From CAYPTB01 sp964413535 (GTDB lineage: Bacteria > Planctomycetota > UBA1135 > GCA-002686595): a stretch of DNA of 64,000 nt. Each line of letters opens with the position of its first letter. The first letter of the stretch is position 1. Position numbers and translations under genes: made by a program. The stretch spans positions 62,001 to 126,000 of the forward strand of contig CAYPTB010000008.1 in the NCBI GenBank assembly GCA_964413535.1, read 5' to 3'. Positions 39,239 through 48,137 of the stretch are shown here, one piece after another. The notes under the pieces were generated by a model, which was given only the letters and a program-made list of their open reading frames with translations, was not told the origin of the DNA and did not search any database.

Positions 39239-40095
39239 GACTCTGCGTCGAAGTCTGGCGCAACACCGAGATGAAGAAAACCTCGCTTCTCCGCCGCTAT
39301 CAGTTCTGACCTAATCCTTTGCGAAAAGAAATCCTGCTCTTCCGTCGTTGCTTCAGCTTCTAAGTGTAGCTGGGGTCCATAGACGACCACTATCCTCGCT
39401 CCCAACTTTGGGATTGTAAACTGGTCCCAGCTCGACAGGTGCCACGCGCGGTCGCATGCTAAACCACAAGGAATGACTGGTGCACCCGTTATGCGAGCCA
39501 TCCACCCTAGTCCCGAATTCATGCTGTGCCGCGGTCCGCGTGGACCGTCCGGAGTGATCACTACGCGGGCGCCCACCTCAATGAGGCCTTTGAGTTCTCG
39601 CAGCGCACGAGCCCCCCCCTTGTTCGAAGATCCACGTACGACTGCATACCCGAAGCGACGGAGAAGCGCGCTCACCAATGATCCGTCATCGCTTGGTGAC
39701 ACAAGAACAGTTAGTCCCCGGTCTCGGTGGGTAGGAAGCCCCATAAGCATTCTGCCGTGCCAAATGGCAAACAGCGAACCCTCCCTCGGATCAGGAGACA
39801 TGCCGTCGGTAATCCCGTCTCTGATAACCTCGATTCGCCAACTTCTGCAAAGGGCTCGCAGAAGGGACGGGGCGAGCAGGGGGAGCAGGACCGACCCAAC
39901 AAGTCGTCGGATGATTCTCAGTCGCCGCCTAGCTAGCCCGTGCTTGCCTTTTCGAAGAGCATCGGGTGTGTTCCGGGAAGTCGTCACGAGTTGTCGGTGA
40001 ATCAACCTTCCCCATGATATTCTGTAAGCTGGCAGAACTGAGGCGTTCTTACGGCAACTTACTATAATGTGCCTTGGCCGAGCGTCTTCGAGCAC
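39235..40095 (-). CDS. DUF374 lysophospholipid acyltransferase-like protein
   Basis: Member of the LPLAT superfamily, probably an acyltransferase of lipid A/phospholipid metabolism. The core motifs are FAIWHGRMLMG (H-G in place of HX4D context used by DUF374), LVSPSDDGSLVSALLRRFGY, VVRGSSNKGGARALRELKGL, VVITPDGPRGPRHSMNSG and GAPVIPCGLACDRAWHLSSW. These are the standard DUF374 pattern. The GTG at 40095 is the longest start; the N-terminal 60 residues are not conserved by eye, and a TTG further in (LARRRLRIIRRLVG) is possible. Confidence 0.85.
   Translation of the reverse strand: MLEDARPRHIIVSCRKNASVLPAYRISWGRLIHRQLVTTSRNTPDALRKGKHGLARRRLRIIRRLVGSVLLPLLAPSLLRALCRSWRIEVIRDGITDGMSPDPREGSLFAIWHGRMLMGLPTHRDRGLTVLVSPSDDGSLVSALLRRFGYAVVRGSSNKGGARALRELKGLIEVGARVVITPDGPRGPRHSMNSGLGWMARITGAPVIPCGLACDRAWHLSSWDQFTIPKLGARIVVVYGPQLHLEAEATTEEQDFFSQRIRSELIAAEKRGFLHLGVAPDFDAES
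40063..40068 (+). promoter_or_regulatory. possible -10 box for the cyclophilin gene
   Basis: A perfect TATAAT stands about 95 bases before the cyclophilin ATG, outside the plus-strand genes. No good -35 box was found at 16-18 bases, so support is weak. Confidence 0.25.
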
Positions 40096-40162
40096 TCTGG
40101 GGCTGGCGGGACCTACCCTTCAGGGTGCAGATACCTTAGATTTTGGGAACCGTTGAGGCCAT

Positions 40163-41173
40163 ATGTCAAAGCACAAATCTCCGACCCAAGTCACCATCGC
40201 CCCCCTTGCCGAGAGGTCGTTCTTCCAGGAGCTCGTCGCTAAGTTTTGGAAGCCCGCTGCGCTGGTGGCGGTCGTAGGTGTCTCGCTGATCGTCTATGTG
40301 CAGGTGAGATCCGAGTCTGTGCGGTCGACGAGCGAGGGTCAGTGGAATGACTTGCTCGCCTCCGTCGATCTGGAGTCCCTCAGTGCAGGTCAGCTACCGA
40401 GACCGGAAGACTTGGCGCCGGCCGTGAGTCAATTGGCCGGCTCAGATGCTGAACCATGGGGAAAGGTAATCGAGGCTCGGGTCTTGCTCCAAGCAAGGCA
40501 ATACAGCCGCTGTCAGGAGTTGCTGGCTCAATTGCAGTCTGAATTCGTCTCGCACGCCCTCGTTAGGGGCGCCTTCCAACTCGGGGAAGGGTCTGACAAG
40601 TCCTTGGTCGCCGAGATGAAATCGCGGGTTACCTCGGCTAGCCAATGGAAGGGTAATCGGTGCATGTTTGGCCCACCGAATCTCCCCGACAAAGCTCCGA
40701 GGGTTCAACTTCAAACTTCAAACGGACCGATAGTCGTGGGACTTTATGTTGATCGGGCTCCCAGACATGTCGAGAACTTCCTCACTCTTTGTCGCGAGGG
40801 CTATTACAGGGGTACTCGTTTCCACCGTGTTCTGAAAGACTTGCTAATACAGGGGGGGGATCCGAACTCGAGAGAACTCAACCCGAAAGCCTGGGGCACA
40901 GGCGGTCCCGGCTACACCATTCCTCCGGAAGTTTCGGATGTTTGGCACTTCAAGGGTGTTCTCGCTGCTGCGACCAAAGCAGGCGAAAGCGAAAGCAGTG
41001 GAAGTCAATTCTTTATCACAGCTGCCGACGCGCACCAGTTTGACAAACAATACACGGTCTTCGGGCGCATCCTAGAAGGTGAAGAACTCGTCATGAAGAT
41101 GGCCAAGGAGGGTGCTCAACAATCGGATCGGCCATTGAATCCCGTTGTCCTTGAAGAGACAATAATTTTGTAG
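40163..41173 (+). CDS. membrane-anchored cyclophilin-type peptidyl-prolyl isomerase
   Basis: Probable periplasmic proline isomerase assisting protein folding. The 336-residue protein has one N-terminal transmembrane helix (KFWKPAALVAVVGVSLIVYV) like YfgM/PpiD-type anchors, a helical TPR-like linker (ARVLLQARQYSRCQELLAQL), then a cyclophilin domain from about residue 175. That domain has NGPIVVGLYVDRAPRHVENF, YYRGTRFHRVLKDLLIQGGD (catalytic F-H-R), GVLAAATKAGESESSGSQFF (Q-F-F) and YTVFGRILEGEE. Trp and several active-site residues are kept. ATG 40163 is the natural start. Confidence 0.9.
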   Translation: MSKHKSPTQVTIAPLAERSFFQELVAKFWKPAALVAVVGVSLIVYVQVRSESVRSTSEGQWNDLLASVDLESLSAGQLPRPEDLAPAVSQLAGSDAEPWGKVIEARVLLQARQYSRCQELLAQLQSEFVSHALVRGAFQLGEGSDKSLVAEMKSRVTSASQWKGNRCMFGPPNLPDKAPRVQLQTSNGPIVVGLYVDRAPRHVENFLTLCREGYYRGTRFHRVLKDLLIQGGDPNSRELNPKAWGTGGPGYTIPPEVSDVWHFKGVLAAATKAGESESSGSQFFITAADAHQFDKQYTVFGRILEGEELVMKMAKEGAQQSDRPLNPVVLEETIIL

Positions 41174-41439
41174 GGCCTCGCTCATCGGCACGGTTTATGC
41201 GCTCCCGCTAGTGTCCTGAGTTTGAAACGACTGCAGAGGGACATCCTCCCGGGAAGTAGGCTGCGGAGGATCTCGATGGGTGTTGGCCAAACTCAAAGTC
41301 ACTCGGGTGACAGTCGACAGGTGGCGCGCATGCTTTGTCCGGCGATGTGTAGCCGGCCTGCTCGAATGAGCCCGTACCCGGGACGCCGCGCCAGATCTCC
41401 GACCGCGGTGTAGAGCGGGTCCCTCCTCAAGACGCTGGA
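41174..41439. other. non-coding stretch between cyclophilin gene and IS630 remnant
   Basis: No gene recognised. The frames on either strand have no family resemblance, and the stretch probably belongs to the accessory, insertion-rich segment. Confidence 0.35.
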
Positions 41440-41990
41440 AAGCGATCGGTATGACCCAAACCGCGCGATCTCGCGCATTGGCGTGCCTCCGCATTGCAAC
41501 CGCATCGTTCCTAAGACCTTCAAGCTCTCGCCTGTTCGTCGACAAGGTGCGTGACATTGTTCGGCTGCACTTGAATCCTCAGGATAGAGCCTTGGTCCTG
41601 TGTGTCGCTGAGAAGTCGCCGATCTCCAAGCGCTCGATCGAACGCAACCCAGCTCCTGCCAAATGCGGCCGGGCAAGTCAAGATGGCGCACCCACGACTA
41701 CGTCCGGCACGGTACTACCTCGCTGTTCGCTGCGCTCGAAATCACCACCGGCAACAGTCATCGGCGAATGCCCCCGACGCCATTCGCCGGTGGAGTACGT
41801 GCATCTGATCCTGAACAACCAGGCTAATTGCAAAACGCGGGCGAGGATGGCTCGTCGACCATCCGCGCTTCCACCTGCAATTAAGCGTTGGGTTGCTCAC
41901 CAAAGAGTAGATTCCACCCGGGGCGCATCGGAGCACCGAGCAATTCGAAAACGCGATTGTCCGCTACCTGGATGACCAGTCGGCGACCCG
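41440..41990 (+). pseudogene. IS630-family transposase remnant
   Basis: Plus-strand frames contain IS630 transposase segments in order but in shifting frames: PKTFKLS, LFVDKVRDIVRLHLNPQDRA, LVLCVAEKSPIS (first catalytic Asp region, here Ala-Glu instead of Asp-Glu), HDYVRHGTTSLFAALEITTG, and VHLILNNQANCKTRARMARR (LILDN.. region, with Asp replaced by Asn). Several frameshifts and lost catalytic residues make it inactive. Confidence 0.78.
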
Positions 41991-42070
41991 CGACCCCTCG
42001 TGTGGAGAAATCAGCCGATCAGATCCCCGAGCTGTCGCGCGCTTTTTTCACCGTATCTCTACTCAGCACA

Positions 42071-42946
42071 CTAGATGGTCGCCTTTGGAGCGAGAAGATC
42101 TACGATTCGCTCCAAATCGTGGCGGCCAAAGTACTCAAGTACGATCATGCCTCGATAGCCTTCATCGTTCTTAATTGAAGCTTTGGTCCCTAGATGATCC
42201 TGAAGTCGCCTCTCAACCTCCGGAATCCAACTCGCTGAAGACGATTGAGATTTGACGTCTCGTGGGCGCGCCTCTCTCACTTGGGAGGGAGGCGTCTTTG
42301 TAATGTTCCGAACGCGTTGTTCTACCTCCCGAACAGAAAGGTCCTCCCGGATTGCTTCTGAGGCCATTTCAAGGCGTATAGACGGATCCATCAACGATAA
42401 GAGTGCGCGAGCATGCCCCATTGACAATGCGCCTCGTGAAACCGCTTGTTGCACACTCTCGGGGAGGTCCAACAAACGAACATGGTTGGCAATAGAAGAG
42501 CGTTTTAGGCCCACCCTTTCCGAAACTTGCTCTTGGGTAAGTCCTAAAAGGGTCATCATTTGCTTGAAACCCTTAGCCCTCTCAATAGGGTCCAGGTCCT
42601 CCCGTTGGAGGTTTTCAACCAAAGCAAGCTCAAGCATTTCTGAATCCCTAGCAACAGGCCGTACAATAGCTGGGATTGTGCTCAACCCAGCGAGCCGTGC
42701 AGCTCGCCAACGCCTTTCTCCGCAAATAAGTTCGTACCCGACATCGACCCTTCTAACGACAACCGGCTGTAGGACCCCATGATTGGAGATGCTCTGACGA
42801 AGTTCCTCCAGGCTGGAGGGAGAGAAGTCGGCGCGTGGCTGCAGTTGATTGGGCCGGATGCTATCGAGTTCCAGTTCTATCGGACTTCTACCCTGTCCAG
42901 TGTCCGGCAGAAGGGCACCCAATCCGCGGCCAAGTCGTCGCTCCAT
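42071..42946 (-). CDS. parB: chromosome partitioning protein ParB
   Basis: CTP-dependent clamp that loads at parS and, with ParA, segregates the origin. The ATG at 42946 has GAGGG upstream and yields 291 residues starting MERRLGRGLGALLP, the typical ParB start. The ParB/Srx domain has RPNQLQPRADFSPSSLEELR, GYELICGERRWRAARLAGL (G-E-R-R box) and the ALVENLQREDLDPIERAKGF box III. A helix-turn-helix (LTQEQVSERVGLKRSSIANHV) and a C-terminal dimerisation domain (ERRLQDHLGTKASIKNDEGY) follow. The frame open upstream to 43258 is not ParB-like. parA is 8.5 kb away rather than adjacent. Confidence 0.95.
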   Translation of the reverse strand: MERRLGRGLGALLPDTGQGRSPIELELDSIRPNQLQPRADFSPSSLEELRQSISNHGVLQPVVVRRVDVGYELICGERRWRAARLAGLSTIPAIVRPVARDSEMLELALVENLQREDLDPIERAKGFKQMMTLLGLTQEQVSERVGLKRSSIANHVRLLDLPESVQQAVSRGALSMGHARALLSLMDPSIRLEMASEAIREDLSVREVEQRVRNITKTPPSQVREARPRDVKSQSSSASWIPEVERRLQDHLGTKASIKNDEGYRGMIVLEYFGRHDLERIVDLLAPKATI

Positions 42947-42966
42947 CTGAAATTTACCCTCTGCAG

Positions 42967-42982
42967 TGTTCCACGTGGAACG
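42967..42982. promoter_or_regulatory. parS centromere-like site
   Basis: TGTTCCACGTGGAACG matches the bacterial parS palindrome TGTTNCACGTGNAACA at all but the last base and lies 20 bases upstream of the parB start. It was the only match noticed in the window. Confidence 0.85.
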
Positions 42983-43616
42983 GCCCCTGAACATCTGACC
43001 TTCCTCAGACCCGTAGGGCCATAGGAAGCTCTCCTCACTCCATACTACAGGGGGCATCTGTCGAATTGACCCTCCTCCAGTTCCGCGTGGCCCTATCCGG
43101 CTTGGGAGGAAGGCGTTAGAGCCCGCAGCGCCGTGACCCTGCGGGAGGAGATGGCTCCTGGCTGACCGAGATCCCGAGAGTTTCCCGCCGACGGCGATAG
43201 CGTATTGGCTCCGCGATTCGAGTGTTGCGGCAGGTCTGAAGGGCCCTTTTTGCCCCATTCCTGAGGGCGAGTTCCGCGCAAGCTCCGGTACCCATATGAA
43301 TCCGCATTGATCCGCGAGCGCCAGGCCGACGACCAGCCGGGAATGATTGTCTGAGACGCTTGGTACGGCGTTTCGATCGTGCAGTGCGTCGTCCGCAGCC
43401 TGCGCGAGATACGCCGAGGTCCCGAAGTCGTACTTGAAGCTGCCCCCATTGTGCGGCCATTGCCACAGCTTCGATCCGCGCCCGACACAGCGCGTGCGGG
43501 CTCACCCTGCGGGCGCGTACTGAGCTCGATTCGTGTTCCCGCACTGGGCTCAACGCGTGCGGCACCACCCGAAGCTCTCCCGACCAAGACGCCCTGTATG
43601 CGACCGTCCTTGGCTT
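42983..43616. other. non-coding stretch upstream of parB and ISL3 copy
   Basis: About 630 bases without a recognisable gene. It must hold the parB promoter. Open frames on both strands look non-genic; some may be degraded insertion-sequence DNA. Confidence 0.35.
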
Positions 43617-44322
43617 GATGGATCCGTGGAAGGTGACCGGGGTCGAGGTGAAGGCCAAGCGCGCAGAGATCGAAGTGTTTGTCGAAACATTGGGGCGAAG
43701 CCGCCTCCGTGCAACGAGCTTTATGGTGACCACGATCGACGCGAGCGCAGGTGGCGGCATCTGGACACGTGCGAGTACCGGACGACGATCGTCGCGCAGG
43801 TCCCGAGGGATCAACTGCGAGGCGCACGGAGTGCGACAAGTAGCCATTCCCTGGGGCGATCCTGGTCGCGCTTCACTGCGCCCTTCGAGGCCATCGCGAT
43901 CAACTGGCTGCGAGAAGCGAATGTCAGTGCGGTCGCTCGGCAACTCCAGCTCACCTTGGACCAAGTCGATGGGATCATGCAGCGGGCGGTCCAAGATCGG
44001 AGTCGACGAGACCTCGGTCCAACTCCTTCGACGATCTCGAGCCTCCCCATGGACATTGTGGCAGCCGTACATCGCAGCAGAAGCCTGGGCTCGAAAGGCG
44101 TGGCGTGCATGGATCTCGTGGGCGAAGCGATCCCGACTCGAGCCTGTGCAGCGTATCGTCCTAGGAGTCACCAACGCCGCCGCCGAGTCGGTCAAAGCCT
44201 ATCCAACGCGTGAAGCGCATGGCCTGCGGCTTCCGCAATCGCGAGCGTTTTCGGACAGCGACCGACTTCCACCTTGGCGGGCTCGACCTTCTCCCCGATT
44301 CCCACACGAAAGCCTGAGGATT
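43617..44322 (+). pseudogene. ISL3-family transposase remnant, nearly full length order
   Basis: Order of ISL3 transposase segments on the plus strand, in changing frames: DPWKVTGVEVKAKRAEIEVF, then PPPCNELYGDHDRRERRWRH LDTCEYRTTIVAQVP, GINCEAHGVRQVAIPWGDPG, RFTAPFEAIAINWLREANVS, QLTLDQVDGIMQRAV, KIGVDETS, then after a deletion WQPYI, and the C-terminus RVKRMACGFRNRERFRTATD, FHLGGLDLLPDSHTKA. The end GATTCCCACACGAAAGCCT is the probable terminal inverted repeat. Frameshifts and loss of the DDE middle make it inactive. Confidence 0.82.
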
Positions 44323-44468
44323 TACGATGACTCTCCAGTCCAACACCGAAACCCGTGTGTCTCTCACCTCTGCACGAGTCAGATGCGCTCCACTCCGATC
44401 CTCCATCCTTGATCGACAAGGAAGCGAGCAGAGCCCCAAAACCATAGCCTTGTTTTTAGTGCCAGGAA

Positions 44469-45782
44469 TTACCTGTTCTTTAAGTAACCTAACTCGTCAG
44501 GAAGCGTATGAAGGCCATCTTCTCCCAACCGGTGCTGAAAGAGTAGCCGGATATCTTTAAGAGGGTTGGCGTCGCCCCTAAAAAAAAGTTTTTTTTCTTC
44601 CGGGTGTGCCCCAATGGCCAGTAATAGCTCCAAGATCGAGGCCGCGTTACTGCGCTGTCCAGCCACACTCATCTCCACCGGAGTTCCGTAGTAGTTAACA
44701 ATTCCCACAATCAGTGAAGCCGGCCGCGCATGAAGGACGGCCTCATTAGCAAGTTCTACCTCGAGTTCCTGCGCGTTGGTGTATTTTCTAAGCAGTTCGC
44801 CGGCGCTACTACGTCCAGAAATCAGCGTACGGTGCGCCACTCGAAGAAGATGATTAAGAATGGCCTCTTGAACGCGGCCTCTATCAATGATCTCTGAGAT
44901 TCGCAATTTGGCCGCTTCGCTGCGGACATCGTTCTCATGTCTTTCGTAGAAGTGAGTTAAAAAGGTGACGCCTTCCAGGAGGTGAAGTGCGCATGATGCA
45001 AGACCTCGCAATGCAGGTAGGCTCTGATCCCCTGCTTCGAGCAGGGTGTCTTTTATATATGTGTCGTAGGCGGATTGAAGATTATGAACCGTCGCCTCAT
45101 AGACGCGCGCCTGCTCCTCGGTGCAGATTTGCGCGAGCCAGCGGCGACGCACTTCTTGGTCCCTAATGGACTCGGGGCGGAGGTTATCCAGCATTTCACA
45201 GGCAAGGAGATACTTGGAGGCAACTTCCAGAATGCGCTGCTCTTCTTCAGGCAGATCTTCAACTCCCATATTTCGTGGTAGGCGTTGTCGCACAACTACG
45301 GACATGAAATTTTCCTCCGGCATTTCTTCCTCAGTACGCTTCATACCGAGCCGTGAAGCCTCATCTACAGCGACCTTTAGCATATCGTCGATGGAAGTTC
45401 GGACAAACGCCAGTACCCGAGTAGAGCTCTCGACAATGTCCGCGAATAGCAACTCTCCTACAGCTTCCCGGATCAAATAGGAGGGTTCCAGTCGGCCCTG
45501 CATATGAGAGAGACAGTATCCCGCCTGGGCAAACCCGCGGAGGGAAGCAACCAACTCTGTCAGGAAGCTATACTGTCGGTTGGAACGCGCACCAAAGTCA
45601 TCGAGAAAGGACTCAAGCTCGTTCGCTTGGTAAATGAGTTGGTAGTAGTGCTTCGGATTCCACAGTCTTGCTCGCCGTCCACGAAGGCTGTTCGTCACCC
45701 GAAAGAAAGCGACCGCGTGTGTTTGTAGCATGCCCACGAACTGGCTTTCATCGATGACCTCCTCAAGCGGTGCTTCAGTCAT
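44469..45782 (-). CDS. large helical protein with C-terminal HPr (phosphocarrier) domain
   Basis: The first 340 residues of this 437-residue protein are mainly helical, charged and not assigned to a family (SQFVGMLQTHAVAFFRVTNS, then NPKHYYQLIYQANELESFLD and NYS-like helices). Residues about 340-430 form an HPr domain: NEAVLHARPASLIVGIVNYY has the active-site His351 in HARPAS, QRSNAASILELLLAIGA has the regulatory-Ser region, and LFFRGDANPLKDIRLLFQH ends the fold. HPr normally relays phosphate in the PTS or, when Ser-phosphorylated, acts in catabolite control. Here it is a domain of a much larger protein with no PTS genes beside it, so a regulatory role is more likely (inference). It is divergent from the sigma factor gene. 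Confidence 0.8.
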   Translation of the reverse strand: MTEAPLEEVIDESQFVGMLQTHAVAFFRVTNSLRGRRARLWNPKHYYQLIYQANELESFLDDFGARSNRQYSFLTELVASLRGFAQAGYCLSHMQGRLEPSYLIREAVGELLFADIVESSTRVLAFVRTSIDDMLKVAVDEASRLGMKRTEEEMPEENFMSVVVRQRLPRNMGVEDLPEEEQRILEVASKYLLACEMLDNLRPESIRDQEVRRRWLAQICTEEQARVYEATVHNLQSAYDTYIKDTLLEAGDQSLPALRGLASCALHLLEGVTFLTHFYERHENDVRSEAAKLRISEIIDRGRVQEAILNHLLRVAHRTLISGRSSAGELLRKYTNAQELEVELANEAVLHARPASLIVGIVNYYGTPVEMSVAGQRSNAASILELLLAIGAHPEEKKLFFRGDANPLKDIRLLFQHRLGEDGLHTLPDELGYLKNR

Positions 45783-46008
45783 GTAGTTACCGTTGCGACC
45801 TGCCGATTGGATTTCCCGGGTTCTCGTGTGGCTAGCTATGGCCTGCAGAGAACCCTAGACCCGCTCAAGATAGACCTTTCCGGGGTTCGATGGAGGTTCG
45901 AACGGCCAGGATGGCCGATCCCCTCCCTAGAGGCTCTCCTCTAAGGGGCCCACCATTCGGAGAACCCGCGACGCGGGCCTGGAGAAAGCCATTTCTTCCG
46001 AGCGCTGT

Positions 46009-46803
46009 TTGGAGACGTATCTCCACGAGATCAATGAAGTCTCCCTATTGACCTCCGACGAGGAGCGTCGACTTGCTCGCCAAATACAAGCCGGCGACCT
46101 GGAAGCGCGGGAGCAAATGATTCGCGCCAACCTCCGCCTCGTAGTATCTATTGCCAAACTCTACTCCGAGCGGGGTCTTTCTTTACAAGACCTAATTGCC
46201 GAGGGCAATATTGGCTTGATGAAGGCAGCTGAGAAGTTCGACCCTGACGCTGGCTGCCGCTTCTCAACATACGGAACTTGGTGGATCAAGCAAGCGATTC
46301 GCCGGGCGCTGTCGAACACGGTAAAGTCTGTTCGAGTGCCGGGATATATGTCCGAATTGGTGTCCAAATGGCGCTCAATCAGTAGGGAATTGGAGTTCGC
46401 CTTGGGCAGAACCCCCAGCATTGAGGAGGTGGTCCACGAAATTGGGGTTCCCGAAGAGACTTGGCCTCTCCTGAGACAGACCATTCTTACTTCTGGCATA
46501 GCCCCGCAGGTTTCATTGGATGTCATCACGACACACCAGGACTCCGTCGAAGATGAACGCAGTCCCGCTCCCGACGAACAGATCCTCAACGATGACCTCC
46601 TGGATAGGATGACCGAATTGCTCACACTATTGGAAGATCGCGAGGCAACCATCCTCAAGTTGCGGTACGGCCTGGGAGAAGGCCACCCTGAACCCATGAC
46701 TTTGAAAGAAATCGGAAAGATCGTTGGCTTGACAAGAGAACGGGTACGACAGATTGAACGCGCGACCCTGAGGAAATTGTATCAGATCATGGAGGGACAC
46801 TAG
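46009..46803 (+). CDS. RNA polymerase sigma-70 family factor (group 1/2 type)
   Basis: Promoter-recognition subunit. The 264 residues contain regions 1.2 to 4.2: ETYLHEINEVSLLTSDEERR, NLRLVVSIAKLYSERGLSLQ DLIAEGNIGLMKAAEKFDPD (regions 2.1-2.2), FSTYGTWWIKQAIRRALSNT (2.3-2.4), GRTPSIEEVVHEIGV (region 3), and LKLRYGLGEGHPEPMTLKEI GKIVGLTRERVRQIERATLR (4.1-4.2). This resembles RpoS/SigA-like group 2 factors and lacks the long region 1.1. The TTG at 46009 has no ribosome site. An ATT at 45991 in the same frame stands six bases after GGAGAAAGCC, so an ATT start is possible. Confidence 0.9.
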   Translation: METYLHEINEVSLLTSDEERRLARQIQAGDLEAREQMIRANLRLVVSIAKLYSERGLSLQDLIAEGNIGLMKAAEKFDPDAGCRFSTYGTWWIKQAIRRALSNTVKSVRVPGYMSELVSKWRSISRELEFALGRTPSIEEVVHEIGVPEETWPLLRQTILTSGIAPQVSLDVITTHQDSVEDERSPAPDEQILNDDLLDRMTELLTLLEDREATILKLRYGLGEGHPEPMTLKEIGKIVGLTRERVRQIERATLRKLYQIMEGH

Positions 46804-46817
46804 ACAGAAGGGCTCGT

Positions 46818-48059
46818 TTGTGTTCCTTGGTCATTCTAAGGAGTGTGAGCACCTGCGCACCGTTGGGGACCCAAGATACTTTTAGCGGGACGGCCTTGTA
46901 CGTCCATGTACCGTTCTGTGCGCTAAAGTGCCATTATTGTGATTTCTATTCCTTTGCCGCTGAACCCAGGGACGCTCGCGACTTCGTTGACTTGATCCTA
47001 CTGGAGGCGAAGCAAAGGGCACCTAATGACCCACAGACAGTGTTTGTTGGGGGCGGAACTCCTTCTTGGTTATCGCTTTCCGATCTCGCTCGTTTGTTCG
47101 ATGGTCTTGATAAGATAACCGGCGCTCGAAATTCGGCATCGGAAATTACTGTAGAGTGCAACCCCGAAAGCCTGGACTATAATACTGCCGAGCTCTTGCT
47201 TTCTCTTGGCGTCACTCGGCTATCCATCGGGGTCCAAAGTCTTCGGCACGATCTCCTCCAATCATTCGGTCGGATTCACGGGCCTCTCGACGCCCATCGT
47301 GCTTTTTCGGTGGCGATTGCGGCGGGGTTTGAGGACGTCAACATTGATCTTATTTACGCGGCTCCAGGGCAGGTCTTGCGCGAGTGGGAGGAAGACCTGC
47401 GGCAGGTTATTGCTTGGGGGCCCTCGCATGTAAGCGCCTATCTATTGGCATTCGAGACGGGCACAGCATTCGGAAGGTGGCAAGCAGAGGGCCGTCTAAG
47501 GCAATTGCCTGAAGACCTGGAATTGGCCTTTTTTGTGCTAACACGCGAGATACTTGCGGATGCCGGCCTAGCGCCCTATGAGATTTCGAATTTCTGCCGA
47601 GAAGGCCGCCAGTGTCTCCACAATCTAACTTATTGGCGCAATGCTTCATATGTTGGCTTGGGGCCTTCAGCCGTTAGCCGCACCGGCACTCGCCGCTTTG
47701 GAAATGCTCGCTCTCTTCAAGGATGGCGCAACGCCTTGCTGACGACAGCCCCGCTAGTTGCTTGGGAAGAGAACCTGACTCCTATTGAGCGCCTCGCGGA
47801 AACCTGGTGGCTCGGGCTCAGAATGACCCGTGGCGTCGCGCCTTCGGAAGCTCGGCGCAATTCCGGCTTTTGCGATTCTCACGATCCCCTCCTTTCTGTT
47901 GCTGAGAGCCTTCGGTCAAGGGGCTTGCTTGCTCTGCGAGAAGGCCGGTTTGTACTCACGGCCAGGGGACTTCCAATTGCCGACGCCATTGCAAGAGCTT
48001 TCTTCGATGCCGCTGCTCTCGATCGCTCCAACGATTTGGTCCCCACCGCCGTGGAGTGA
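46818..48059 (+). CDS. hemW: HemW-type radical SAM protein (haem chaperone)
   Basis: Radical SAM protein of the HemW group, thought to bind and deliver haem and often misnamed coproporphyrinogen III oxidase HemN. The FeS motif CALKCHYCDFYSF has the HemW form CxxxCxxCxFYS. GGGTPSWLSLSDLARLFDGL, ECNPESLDYNTAELLLSLGV and RLSIGVQSLRHDLLQSFGRI HG are further conserved blocks, as is EDVNIDLIYAAPGQ. It has 413 residues. It begins 14 bases after the sigma gene. The TTG at 46818 is the longest start; AAGGAG at 46838-46843 does not fit a single clear start. Confidence 0.9.
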   Translation: MCSLVILRSVSTCAPLGTQDTFSGTALYVHVPFCALKCHYCDFYSFAAEPRDARDFVDLILLEAKQRAPNDPQTVFVGGGTPSWLSLSDLARLFDGLDKITGARNSASEITVECNPESLDYNTAELLLSLGVTRLSIGVQSLRHDLLQSFGRIHGPLDAHRAFSVAIAAGFEDVNIDLIYAAPGQVLREWEEDLRQVIAWGPSHVSAYLLAFETGTAFGRWQAEGRLRQLPEDLELAFFVLTREILADAGLAPYEISNFCREGRQCLHNLTYWRNASYVGLGPSAVSRTGTRRFGNARSLQGWRNALLTTAPLVAWEENLTPIERLAETWWLGLRMTRGVAPSEARRNSGFCDSHDPLLSVAESLRSRGLLALREGRFVLTARGLPIADAIARAFFDAAALDRSNDLVPTAVE

Positions 48060-48137
48060 GGGTTGCGACGCCCTTTAAGAACCGCGATAACCGAGGAACC
48101 CTCCACTTAGTCTGACCAAGCCGCACGAGGAGGAACT

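Noticed and set aside
44578..44600. Programmed -1 ribosomal frameshift at the A8 run in the HPr-tailed gene
   Set aside because: The A run is not in the X_XXY_YYZ register of the reading frame and no downstream pseudoknot was seen; slippage remains only a possibility.
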